This document shows, piece by piece, positions 1 through 10,139 of a DNA stretch of 64,000 nt. A model generated the notes under the pieces. It did no database searches. It was not told the origin of the DNA and saw only the letters and a program-made list of their open reading frames with translations. Both the position numbers and the translations under genes were made by a program. How positions within the stretch are numbered: position 1 is the first letter of the stretch; the number at the start of each line of letters is the position of its first letter. Source of the DNA: Taxawa tesnikishii (nom. ined.) (lineage: Eukaryota; Ascomycota; Dothideomycetes; Dothideales). Where the stretch lies: the NCBI GenBank assembly GCA_030247885.1, contig JAPDRO010000011.1:62001-126000 (forward strand). Direction: 5' to 3'.

Positions 1-1439
1 TGAGGCTGTTATGATGGTCCCGGGCCTCAGTAGCGGCTATCTGTCGTGGGGTCCGGTTCTAGGGAGGTTCTGTTTGCGACTGCGACAGTCTCGCAGGAAA
101 TGTCCCTTCCTCCCGCATCCATAACAGGTTTTATCTCCCTTGTTTCCTTTGTTCTTGACGAAACCTTTCTGGGGCTTGTTGAACAGGGGTCTTCCTCTAG
201 TGGCGTCGATCTCCATTGGCTGTGGTCCATAGTGCTCGCGAGTCTTCTGAGACTTCTTAGAGTGGAAGGGTACGTAACTTCCTTTCTTCTCTAACTGTCT
301 TTCGTACTGACGGGTGTCAATACGAACTGCGAGTGTGTACATGGCTTCAAGATCGGTAGGGCGGTCGATCTTGGCGATTTCATCCTTAACGGAGTCCTTC
401 AGTCCTCGATAGAACTGAGCCAGGAGGGCATCGGTATCCCATTCGGTCCTAGTGGCCAAACGCTGGAACTTGGCTAAGTACTCGGTAGCCGAAGCTCGTT
501 GGCGTAGGTTCTGAATCTCTCTCTGCGTTCCGTTTTTCATCGATGTTCCCGAAGACCATGGTGAGCTTTTCCTGGAAAGTAGCGAAACTTTCGAAAAGAG
601 CTCGGGTTGCCACATTTCGACTAGTTGGGGGACGCTCACGATACTCGGTGTAGTGAGGGTCAACCCAGTCGAAAGCTGGTCCTCGGAAGAACGTGATCAT
701 GAACATGATCTTGTCCATATCATTCTGAAAATAGGCACTGTTGAACTGAATGTACAGTCCAACTTGGGTCTTGAATGCCTTCAGCTTGGCACGAGTTCCA
801 TCGAAGGTATCCGGCATAGGGATCTTGAGAGTCCGGATAGTAGTAACTTCGCTAACCTGGGCAGGAGCCGGAACGGCTCTAGGCTGGCGGCCTGAGATGG
901 ATGGCGTTGGGCTTGTGACACGGTCCGTCATATTGCCAAGTTGATAGGTGAGTCCGGTATGGAGTGTTGGTCTAATTGGTTGACTATCTTCGGACTCGTA
1001 GTCGGAACTGTTGTTGGAACCAGAAGAGGATTCGTCGGATGACATACACTAGTCGGTGTATCGTCGTACAATACTCAAAGCTCGGTACCCTAAGCGTGGT
1101 GCTCAAAGTGTAACAGGTTGACCTTAGGCTAGACAGGTAAGGTAGGGAGCAGTAGTATTGTAGGTAGGCAGGTATTGGAACTGTATAGCAAAAGGCAGTG
1201 ATTGAACTTGCTACATGAGTTGAGCACGAAGCTCCTATCTAAGGTAGGGAAAGGTAACTATATACTCAAGGAGACTCGTGCCTCAAAAGCTTGATCAGTT
1301 GTGCTCAGTTGATTAGTAGTACTGAGCAGTACTGAGCAACTGAGCAACGTGCATGAATCCTGCTGCTCAGTCCAGCCAAGAACTCTTGGCTACTGAGCAG
1401 ACTGCAGCTGTGGGGTTGTTGCCTGCACAGCCCGTAACA
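1..1439 (-). mobile_element. Fossil Ty3/Gypsy LTR retrotransposon, 5' part (LTR plus gag)
   Basis: The element runs leftwards and leaves the window at position 1. Minus-strand translation between about 37 and 1045 gives a retrotransposon Gag: an acidic serine-rich start (MSSDESSSGSNN), a capsid-like middle with FDWVDPHY and a helix-rich segment, and a CCHC zinc knuckle (CYGCGRKGHFLRDC) near the end. This order is that of fungal Ty3/Gypsy Gag. Protease, reverse transcriptase and integrase would lie outside the window, so the family call rests on Gag alone. The visible coding part looks broken, with about one break. Its base composition is close to normal, unlike the AT-rich block beside it, so the copy seems younger than that block or escaped RIP. 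Confidence 0.8.
1109..1439 (-). repeat. Probable 5' LTR of the Gypsy element
   Basis: Read on the minus strand, the segment starts TGTTACGGGCTG at 1439 and ends CTGTTACA at about 1109. This gives the TG...CA ends and short inverted termini (TGTTA/TAACA) typical of LTRs, about 331 bp long, placed just upstream of gag. The interior carries repeated CTGAGCA-type words. The second LTR is outside the window, so the ends cannot be confirmed by comparison, and no clear primer-binding site was recognised. Confidence 0.45.
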
Positions 1440-1755
1440 TATAAGAATCTAACGCTATACGAGATATATAAAAATAGCTATAATTAATATTATAGTTTAT
1501 ATAGTAATTTAGCCGATATAGTTATAAGCTAAAATAGTATATTTCCTTATAATAGTAATAAGTAGTAAAATAGCGAATAAAATAAGAGTTTAAATAAGGA
1601 GTAAAATAAGCATAAAAACGCGTAATTAAATAAGTAGTAACTTAGAAATAATAAAATAAAGGTCTTATAAGTAATTTATAGTATATATATATATTTAGTA
1701 GAAACGTCTTATTAATAGAGTTATTAATAAAATCGGCGTCTAGTAATAAATTCGT
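1440..1755. repeat. AT-rich, RIP-like relic block
   Basis: About 315 bp made almost wholly of A and T, rich in TATA/TAATA words and poor in CpG, with sharp borders against normal-GC DNA on both sides. It has no coding potential. Blocks like this in Pezizomycotina are usually old repeats degraded by repeat-induced point mutation; the source repeat is no longer recognisable by eye. It lies exactly between the LTR edge and the cut-off receptor gene. Confidence 0.7.
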
Positions 1756-2531
1756 CTAGTCCAAGAGGATGTGGACAATTGTAGCGAATGTCAACAGTTC
1801 GACTAGAATACTAAGCACCGAGACGGCGATCCATTTCGGGAACTGTAACAAGCGACGGATGTTCAGTGAGCGAATGGCGTGGAGCAGCGACAGACAATAC
1901 GCACCAAGTCTTTACATGCAACAGTAGATCTTGACCATGGACGCGAAAGGTTGCAGCTTAGTGCAATCAAGAGGATTGATAGCATGAAAAGAACCGTTGT
2001 GAGTACTAGAACTCCATATGTCGTAAGTTGATGCAGGCGGTCCGGACTGAGTCGTAGCGCAAGTAACAAGGCGGAGATCTTCGACAGGCAAAGGCTGACA
2101 AGGTAGAGCAGGTCGCTTGCGTACGTTGTATAGTAATGGTCAGCTTTCAGTTTTGACGAGGACCACGGAGCAAGTAGTACCTTTTCAATCCGCATCAAGG
2201 CTTCCGAGTCAAGCGAGTTCATAATCTTGCCGAAGCCCCGGGCGATCGCAGTGAAGTTAAGGACGATTTGTACAATGGCCAACACCTTGAAAGCAGACAT
2301 GAGTCGAGTGCTCCTTTTTCGCGGGACATGAACAAGACGTACAGCGGCAGTTGTGATGGTCACATCGTCGTATGTGATAGCTGTGAGCAAAGGATGCAGC
2401 TTGAACATCCGCAGAGCCAGGAAGACAACGATGATGACTAGAACGATTCCGTTGGTGATGGCGAGCCAGCCGCCTCGATCGCTCGCGGAAATCACGTTCG
2501 CTGGGGCGGAGTAGCCTTCAGGAAGCGACAT
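1756..2531 (-). CDS. Pth11-like (fungal rhodopsin-fold) integral membrane receptor, C-terminally cut off
   Basis: Two exons (2531-1905 and 1842-1759, stop 1758-1756) with a 62-bp intron (GTGCGT...TTACAG) give about 237 residues. The protein has an N-terminal RGGW motif followed by hydrophobic helices, a DDVTI-like loop, and a late WIAVS...ELLTF helix. This is the pattern of the fungal rhodopsin/Pth11-like family, plasma-membrane proteins of which a few sense host or surface cues. Family members normally have seven helices and often 330 or more residues. Here the frame stops at the border of the AT-rich block, so the last helix and the cytoplasmic tail appear lost. Best read as a truncated, probably non-functional copy; a genuinely short member is less likely. 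No neighbour suggests a specific role. Confidence 0.65.
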
Positions 2532-3695
2532 TGGGCGCCGTCAGACGGTCTGCCCGACTATGAACTAGAGTCGGCAAAGATGTTGGTATCTTAGTTGGTG
2601 AAGCAGAGGGTACAACGGTCGTTGATGATGAGTTGTGTATCCTAGTGTGGAAGGTGACAGTGGATATAGACAACCGGAAGAGGGAGCGGTGCCCGGAAGG
2701 CATAGTGACATGAGGCTATGCACGGTCTTGTAACATTTCTTGACATTGCAGATATGTCGCTACAATCCTGTCGTACTGTGCCGCTCCCGAAAAGGCTTGT
2801 TAGATTGAAGCAAAGATGTGTTGGAAGTTGGAAGGACGGTATCGTTTGGACCTCGGGCGCAGATCCAAAGGCTCCCGTCCTTTGGGTATCAGAACGGCGC
2901 AGCTTATCTTGGGGGATGCAAGAGCACGGCCCCTGACTCGCCGTTTGGACGCCCGGGCTTGACCGGCAGATGTTTCCCCGCGCGCAAGCCAGCCACCGGG
3001 CCCCTCCGTGCCGCTGTGCGTCCGGGGTCTGCGCTAGCGTCCGCTTCCGTTCGAATCCCAGACGTTACAGTAGAAGGGGTCTAATCTCATCGATGAACTA
3101 TGCTGCAGCATCGTTCTGCGTCTACATACAACGTCATGAGGCGACAGGCAGTTGTCAAGCATCAACGCAAACTCAGGTTCCATGGGTGATTCTGCAAACT
3201 CGAACCCTTCGTCGATCCCTCTTCTCCTTATCAGCGGAATTGCATATATCACAATCCTGCGGCACAGCAACTGTGCCGTGTGCCTGCATGACTTTTGTTC
3301 CCCTGTTTCGTGCCGCTGCCACATATGCGTAGTAGCTGAGCAGTCATTCATTACCGTCTCAACCTCGGCATGAGCGAGGCACGCGGTGAGGGTACGCATT
3401 ACTTTATCGGAGACCTCTAGCTCGGGTCAAGTCTCCTGATAAGAAAGAAGAGATCGAAACAAACACGGAGTGGAACTGGTAGGCAAATGTAGAGGCAACT
3501 GGACTAGCGGTCTAGTCCCGCATCCCTATGCAGCGATCTCCGCTGCATTCCCATCCGCCGAAACCACTTTTAGCGCTCGTAACTGTCCTAGGCCCACTAT
3601 GGCCTGCGCCTGCTATATTAGCTGTGAGGGACGCTCTCACTTTTCTCTTCTTCCGATATTGTGACTACCATCAGCCTACCAGGAGTTGCGCGAAA
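2532..3695. other. Intergenic, no gene recognised
   Basis: Overlapping short reading frames on both strands have no family resemblance. The stretch 2940-3060 is GC-rich. Nothing regulatory stood out except that it must hold the promoter of the permease starting at 3696. Confidence 0.5.
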
Positions 3696-5680
3696 ATGGC
3701 GACCGCTACAGAACGCCATGGAAAGGTTTCCAGCATCGTCGCCGCAGAGAACAGCATTGAATTGGATGAGATGCAGTCTACAGTGCCGAAGAGATACCAG
3801 GGTGCGGAGGAGGACAAGGAGGAGATGAAGGCTCTTGGAAGGCTGCAGGAATTGCGGGTACGAGAACGTCGAGGAAACCGTTATCGCCACGTCAATCCAC
3901 TGATGCGATACCCACAGCGAAACTTTACGTTCATCACCATTCTTGGGTTCGGCTCCACGCTCATCTGCACTTGGGAGGTCGTTCTTGCGTACGTTGTTGC
4001 AATCACGTCTGAGAGCTTGGAGTCATGTATTGATTACTCTGCAGTACTCTTTCAAGCGTGCTCACGAATGGCGGAACAGCTGGGTTGTTCTGGGGCTACG
4101 TTATCGTCGTGGCAGGATTCTTGCTCGTCTATGCGAGTCTTGCCGAAATGGCTTCCATGTAGGTTTTGGGCTTCCAAAAGTATCCGGCGCTCTTGGTTGG
4201 CTGGCAATTGATATTCTCGGCAGGGCACCGACGTCTGGCGGGCAGTACCACTGGGTTTCGGAGTTTGCTCCACCACACGCGCAGAGATATCTGAGCTTCT
4301 TAACTGGTATACCACGCTTTTCATCTGCAGCCTGCCTTGATGTAGTCATGTCATTAACGGATGTGCCATAGGTTGGCTGTCATTTACCGGATGGCAGTCC
4401 GGTCTCACGGGCATTGCCTACATGGCCGGGACCATTATCCAAGGACTAATCGTGTTGAACGACGATAATTACACTTTCCAAGCCTGGCATGGCACATTAT
4501 TAGTCATTGCCATCTCGAGCTTCGCCGTCTTCTTCAACACAGTCGTCGCCGCAAAGCTGCCGCTAGTCGAAGGCCTCGTCGTCATGATCCACATTCTCGG
4601 CCTCTTTGCGATCATCATAGTCCTCTGGGCATTGGCGCCTAGAAACAACGCGCACGATGCCTTTCTACAATTCACAAACAACGGTGGATGGTCATCTACG
4701 GGTACATCGTTACTAGTCGGATTGTATCCGTTGATCGTCTCGTTGCTCGGCTTTGATAGCGCAGTGCACATGTGTTAGTATCTGCACGTCGTGGAGTCTT
4801 GTACGGAAAGCGAGTTCCCCTGCTGACTATGCACCAAACAGCGGAAGAGGTTCTAAGCGCCTCGCGGACCTTGCCGGCCGCCATCATGTGGTCTTTTGCC
4901 TTGAACGTACTGCTGGGCTTGACCATGATTATCACGCTCATTTTCACCTGGGGCGACATGACCGAGATTGCGTCGACAGCAACCGGGTATCCGTTCTTGC
5001 AGATCTTCATCGACGTCACGAACAGCCTCGGCGGCACGAACGGCATGACCTGCCTAATCATCATCCCTTTGACAGCTAGCTGTGTCGCTGTCGTCGCGAC
5101 CGCTAGCAGACAGATCTGGGCTTTTGCACGCGACAACGGCGTTCCGTTTTCACCACTGATTGCGAAGGTAAGAACACCATACATGGGGGTTAGAAAGACC
5201 TGATCATGATGACTGAAACCAACTTCTTCGGCTTAGGTGCATCCCCGGTGGAACATCCCCGTCAATGCCGTCCTCATCTCCCTTGTCACCACGAGCTTGC
5301 TATCCCTTATCAACATCGGCTCCAGCGTGGCCTTGAATGCCATACTCTCCCTCAACTGCGCTAGCCTGCTGGGCTCATATCTGACTTGCATCACCTGCCT
5401 CGTCATAAAGCGCCTGCGTAACGAACCACTCCCACCACGACCGTGGTCGCTCGGCCGCTGGGGTCTGGCCGTCAACATCGGCGCGCTCTGCTGGCTGCTG
5501 CCGATCTTTGTCTTTACGATGTTCCCGGGCGTGACACCAGTCGAACCCACCACGATGAACTGGGGCTCTTTGCTCTTCGCGTTCATGGTCATCTTCTCAA
5601 CCTCGTACTACGTATTTTGGGGACGCAAAGTGTACACCTCGCCCAAAGAGCGGCTCAGGAGGAACGATCCGGAAGAGTAA
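3696..5680 (+). CDS. APC-superfamily amino-acid/choline permease
   Basis: Six exons (3696-3988, 4045-4158, 4224-4306, 4372-4773, 4842-5167, 5237-5680) with consistent GT-AG phases give 553 residues. After a hydrophilic N-terminus comes the first helix (GFGSTLICTWE), then LTNGGTAGLFWG, the SGGQYHW loop, and after helix 6 DSAVHMSEEV. These are signatures of the fungal choline/GABA/amino-acid permease group (Hnm1/Uga4-like, TC 2.A.3.4). About 12 membrane helices are visible, and the length is normal (500-560). An apparent stop at 4776-4778 lies inside intron 4, and splicing there creates the conserved HMSEE motif. Expected role: proton-coupled import of choline, GABA or a related amine at the plasma membrane. 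The exact substrate cannot be read from sequence. Confidence 0.88.
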
Positions 5681-5879
5681 CCCGAGTTGGATGAGTATAA
5701 GAGGCAAATACAACTAGCTTTCAAGGCAGTATCTATAGTCTGAGGGTTGGATAGGGTTCTGATTGCACAGCGTGTCAGATAGGATAGCGGAACCCACAGG
5801 ATAACAGAACGTGTGCAACAGCTATACAATCAATATCTGGACCGCTAGATCTGTTTCCAGGCGCATCTTCCTCCTCGTC

Positions 5880-6470
5880 CTAGATCACCTCTTCAATTGC
5901 ACGTTCGCGGGGTCTCAACGAGCCTGAAGTTTGCGTAGCGTCATCTTCGGAGAAACTCGAGCGACCAGCGGCACTAGCTTCCGTGTCAGTACCAGTGACG
6001 GCCTGAGTGTTGAAATCTGGACAAAGTATGCAACTCGAGCGACTTTGTCGACGGCATGGGTTTCGGCGCTCCGCTGCTCCTAGCAAAGGAGCGGGTGGCT
6101 CGCCATGTTGTAGAAAGTAAGTCAACCTCCTACGGGGTACAATAAAAGGTGAAATGGTAGTTCGAAGCAAGACCAAAGATCGCATGATCGAATTGGGACA
6201 CCGAAATCGCCGGAGGATGCAACGACGGACACTCTTTGTAGGCCGAGTTTCATGAATCCATCCTCTGAACAGTAATCGCTGCCTTGTCGGGCTCTGTAGA
6301 GAGATGCAATACAACCCGGGGTTGTTGCAATTGGACAGATCCTCTCTTCCGCCAGTTCGAGCAAGTCTGGAGTCACTGGTATCGGGTTCGTTTGTGGGCG
6401 ATCGAGATGCCATAGCCTTTTCAGCAGAGACCTCTCTGTAGTGCTCCATGAGGGCAGCGCCTGAGAGCAA
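5880..6470 (-). CDS. Doubtful hypothetical protein
   Basis: An open frame of 196 codons rich in Arg, Ser and Cys, with no recognised domain, signal peptide or membrane helix. A likely inner start is the Met of MASRSPTNEP. A second minus-strand frame overlaps at 6122-6376, so an unseen intron is possible. Composition resembles a chance frame as much as a gene. The rest of the interval 5681-7344 shows nothing else I can support. Confidence 0.2.
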   Translation of the reverse strand: MLSGAALMEHYREVSAEKAMASRSPTNEPDTSDSRLARTGGREDLSNCNNPGLYCISLQSPTRQRLLFRGWIHETRPTKSVRRCILRRFRCPNSIMRSLVLLRTTISPFIVPRRRLTYFLQHGEPPAPLLGAAERRNPCRRQSRSSCILCPDFNTQAVTGTDTEASAAGRSSFSEDDATQTSGSLRPRERAIEEVI

Positions 6471-7344
6471 GAGGCTTAACTTCAGGGGTGATGTAATCGA
6501 TGTGCTCCCGAAGGTGCTCTGGCAAGTGGTATCCGTCGCAAGGAACGTAGGATCTTGACTAGAAGCAATCGGCAGTCAGTAGCGATATGCCTATAGCAGA
6601 ATAAGTTCAAGCCTTTCGTCAAGCCTTTCGTCAAGGAAAACTGAGGGGCTGTGACCCGTCAAGCTTTCTGCCCAGCTTCGATGGCAGATTCGCGAAAAGT
6701 CACGCCACCGCGGGATGTCCGCCTAGCCATTGTATGATCACAATCCATGTATACTGCAATCACACGAAAGCTCAAAGGACTACTTAACAACAATGCGGCA
6801 TCGTGGTGCCCCAATGCAACAATGTCAAGAGGGTAGGGAAGGTTGAACATACTCGGACATCGCTCTAGGAGGGAGCCATGTTCTCATGACGCTCGGACCT
6901 GACTCGAAAATTCCAGACAGAGGCGGTCAAAGACAACCTTCCCAAAAGAAGCACTATCTCTAGAGTAGAACAAGGTAGGTTGCATGGCGTGACGCCTCTT
7001 GATTGACTTGGGAGGGTCAAGCAACGATAACATACGAATCTTCGGGAGATCGATCTGCATTGCATCGCATTCTCCGCCGACCGCAGCGTTGGAGGGAGGT
7101 TGTCATGTCCAGGCCCGTGTTCCAGCTGAAGCCACATCTTGAGGAGGCGGGGTACGGGTACGACACGTGGTTATAGAACTGAGGGGGTGCGATGTGATTC
7201 AGATATCTGTTTGATCCTCTGGTTGGTTTGTTTTGAGCTATATGATCGATGAACAACGGATACAGATTAGCAGCCATGCGGTAAGAAAGGCCTAGACCAA
7301 GCTTGTAAAGGGACCGTCCATTCCGGAAAGGCCTCCGGTGGCTC

Positions 7345-8091
7345 TCATTCCCTCTCAGTGACAAAGTCTTCCTCACTGTTCCCAGCCAAGAATTTGCACT
7401 CTACCCTGCTTGAAATGTGCAGCTCTTCCGGTTGGAACATGACATCCGCATAACTTGTCTCCAAGTCCCCATCATCATTGTACCCATCCGTCCCCTTCCT
7501 CTTCCTCGCTGTTTGGATCATCCTTCTCCCACTATACACATTCCCCATGCCCTCCCCAACCAACTCCACCGGCTTAACGATAGCCAGACCCAATGTCTCG
7601 GCATAGTCCCTAGCCCGCTGGAGCGCATCCGCAGCCGCCATCTTCCGCAGTTGGCGCCGATGCGCCGCTTGCGTCGCTTCCGTGAGCACCCACCTCACGT
7701 TATCGATTTTGACATGCGGCAGGCCGCTCAGCTTCGTGGCCAACGGACCCAGGGCGTCGAAATTACGGACTCGAACCTCAAAGTCCAGGCTTGTTGTGTA
7801 GGTCTTGTCACCGCTAGGGTTGCCCTTTTCGTCGGTCGGATACCAGGATGTCGTGGTCATGGAACTCATTGACCAGTGTGCAAGCGCTGCGACCTTGTTT
7901 GCCGCTTCGCTGGAGTCTGATGGGGAGAGGTCACCGAAGATGTCTTGCAGGTGCCTTGCGGCGGTGGTCGCTTCCGAAGAGACCCATTTTTGATTCGTGC
8001 CTTGAGAAGATACCTTGACATCGAGGACCGCGCGTTCAGCGGTGCGGGGAATGGTGGCCTCGCCGCTGACAGAGATCTTGAGTGGAGGCAT
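7345..8091 (-). CDS. SIMPL-domain (DUF541) protein
   Basis: Intronless frame; I prefer the Met at 8091 (MPPLKISVSGEA), because the SIMPL domain begins immediately with the typical 'V-G-A' strand, giving 248 residues. A Met at 8151 would add 20 residues that could act as a weak targeting segment. Visible family features: SGEATIPRTAERAVLDV at the start, a central TSLDFEVRVRNFDALG strand, an AAADALQRARDYAETLGL helix, and PEELHISSRVECKF at the end. SIMPL/DUF541 proteins occur in bacteria, animals (IRAK1BP1) and fungi; biochemical function in fungi is unknown. No operon-like context. Confidence 0.8.
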   Translation of the reverse strand: MPPLKISVSGEATIPRTAERAVLDVKVSSQGTNQKWVSSEATTAARHLQDIFGDLSPSDSSEAANKVAALAHWSMSSMTTTSWYPTDEKGNPSGDKTYTTSLDFEVRVRNFDALGPLATKLSGLPHVKIDNVRWVLTEATQAAHRRQLRKMAAADALQRARDYAETLGLAIVKPVELVGEGMGNVYSGRRMIQTARKRKGTDGYNDDGDLETSYADVMFQPEELHISSRVECKFLAGNSEEDFVTERE

Positions 8092-9330
8092 GGCGGTGGG
8101 ATGGTAGAGGAAACTCCGGGCAATAACGTGAGGCGTCGATAGGAGGAACAAAGGGGAAGAATAGGGAAGGTGGACTTGGAGAAGGACAGGGACAACATCC
8201 TCTTATAGATTCTGGAGATGACTCATGACCTGCCTGACGCGTTTGCTGCCTGCTAGAGATCGTCTTTGGAAACGCCCACCCGTGTGTTCGAGAGACCGCC
8301 CATCTAGAGGCGACATTTCTATACAGTCATCGATTGGTTGGTGTCGGTATGCTCAGCTGTCATGATTCGTGATGAGCTTTGCACTGCCTGCCACCGCATG
8401 CTTGTTGCACGGGCTGTGCTGTCCGATACTGCCAACACGCACAGCCACCGTAACTGGCCGGTGCTGTGGGCTGCGACGAAGTTCATGGTATCTGTGACTA
8501 GAAGTTATCAAGATACATCTGTCTCCACCAGAGTCGCTCAAGGCCCTCACCAGAGATGAACAGGATGCTAGTTGTTCGGTTTCCGAACGCCTTGGAAGAG
8601 TGTTGGCTGTACGTGCAAAGAGATAACGGCCGCTAACCTCTCTGTAAAGGTCTCGGTCCATGATGAAAACAGCGCAGGCCGTGACAGCAGGTTCTTCCAT
8701 ACGATGTGAGAAAGTATGATCGAAAGCTCGAATCTTAGGCCAAAGTACACATCCGGGTCGTGAGACCAGCTGGCCAGAACGCATGGTTGGGCATGATGGT
8801 TTCAGCCGACGTTCACCGTCAAGCGGCATCGTCCAGCTGCGGCGCGGTCAACTCTCATCGTTCTGTGGCAATCTTTCGAGCACTGCTGCAAGTCACGACA
8901 GCTTTGGCGCCGAAATGGGACGCTCCTTACTGTTGGGTCTATCAAGACGCACCGGAAACTGTAGGATTGAATGCAAGCTAGGGGTACCTTTGGAAAGTGA
9001 TGCTGCATGCAGTGTAATCGAAAGATTCGATACGCGCTTACTGGCTTAGTCATATCGGTAAAGGCTCATGGCTCGTGATGGCGGCCGTCTGTCGATGGAC
9101 GTTTCCTGCTGTTGTGTCCCATCGACAGGTTGTACACATGGTTGCGACGGGCGAGGAAAAGTCACACCTTGGGTTGTATCTCACGTAGGCTGTCCATGTA
9201 ACTCGGTAGCGTTCACTGCAAGCCATCCATGCGACCATGTGCCATCCGACGCGAATCGCGGCCAGATCCAGCCACATCGGACGACGTCATTGTTTGGATT
9301 ATGCCGCCTGCCCCTCCATCTCTGCGCGAA
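8092..9330. other. Intergenic, no gene recognised
   Basis: Several frames of 60-160 codons on both strands show no family features and no consistent splice structure. It must contain the promoters of the SIMPL gene (minus) and the glycine-rich gene (plus). Confidence 0.45.
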
Positions 9331-9336
9331 TATAAG
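9331..9336 (+). promoter_or_regulatory. TATA box of the glycine-rich gene
   Basis: TATAAG lies about 190 bp before the ATG at 9519. A likely 5'-UTR intron (9414-9487, GTACGC...CTCCCAG, with a CT run before the acceptor) lies between, which places the cap site a few tens of bases after this box. Confidence 0.5.
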
Positions 9337-9518
9337 AACACGAGTGGCAGGAGGTAAACTTTCCTACTAACCGTCTCACAAACTCATCTCTCGACTGCGA
9401 GAACCAGCTCCAGGTACGCCGTTTGCTCGCCCTTTGCTTCGGTATGCCCTTCTTGAGTAATCGCTGATCTCTCTCTCTCTCTCCCAGACTACAAAACCGA
9501 ACCACCAATCTCACAACA

Positions 9519-9806
9519 ATGACCGGCCCCCTCAGCTCCGACAAGAACAACCAGAGCGGCGTCTCGCAAGGCGTGACCGCTGTTACCAGCGCCGTCGGCA
9601 ACGGCGTCGGCGGACTTCTCGGCACCGTAGGCGGCGTCGTGGGTGCTGCAGGACGCGGCTTGGGCGAGACAGTCACCGGCGTTACTGGGAATGCGGGCAA
9701 GCCTGTTGGCGATGCCCTGACGAGCTTGGGCAATGGAGTCGAAGACGGAACCAAGCAGGTGAAGAACGGGGTCGAGAATGCTGGACAGGGCAAGAAGAGC
9801 TGGTAG
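9519..9806 (+). CDS. Small glycine-rich, LEA/hydrophilin-like protein
   Basis: An intronless 95-codon frame. After MTGPLSSDKNNQSG the protein is built of short Gly/Val/Ala/Asn repeats (GNGVGGLLGTVGGVVG, then GNAGKPVGDAL) and ends in a charged amphipathic tail (GTKQVKNGVENAGQGKKSW). There are no Cys, no signal peptide and no enzyme motif. Such low-complexity proteins are widespread in filamentous ascomycetes and are often abundant and stress-induced, but a function is not established. A good TATA box and a 5'-UTR intron support a real, strongly expressed gene. Alternating hydrophobic/Gly stretches could also bind membranes. Confidence 0.65.
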   Translation: MTGPLSSDKNNQSGVSQGVTAVTSAVGNGVGGLLGTVGGVVGAAGRGLGETVTGVTGNAGKPVGDALTSLGNGVEDGTKQVKNGVENAGQGKKSW

Positions 9807-10139
9807 CCGGCTGATGTGAAAGAAAGGAAAAGGGTGTGGTGACGAACTGATGCTGTGTTTCACGATATAACGGTCGCATACGCAAGTGAAGGATGAGGAG
9901 AACGGACCTTGTGATGGGATGGAGCGTGCGCTGTTGCGTTGCCTGCTGCGGACACAGTCTCGACCATCCGTGCAAGTGGACGTCTGCTTGTTTCTTCATA
10001 CGTTGTATTCAAATGTCATTCCAATGCATCCGTAATACCAGACTCATTAAACGTTGCTAAAACCTGCGATTCGCTTAAACAATGTCCGGTCCATCCAAGG
10101 AAATCTCATTGTAAAGCAAGCCTCCTGCGGTATCCCCGA

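Noticed and set aside
3030-3075. GTTCGAATCCC, a tRNA T-loop-like word
   Set aside because: The flanking bases cannot form the T stem, and no acceptor, D or anticodon arm is found upstream.
4772-4845. Apparent in-frame stop in the permease
   Set aside because: It lies inside a GTTAGT...ACAG intron; splicing produces the conserved HMSEEV motif.
8353-8829. 158-codon minus-strand frame
   Set aside because: No domain, signal or splice logic, and opposite-strand frames of equal quality overlap it.
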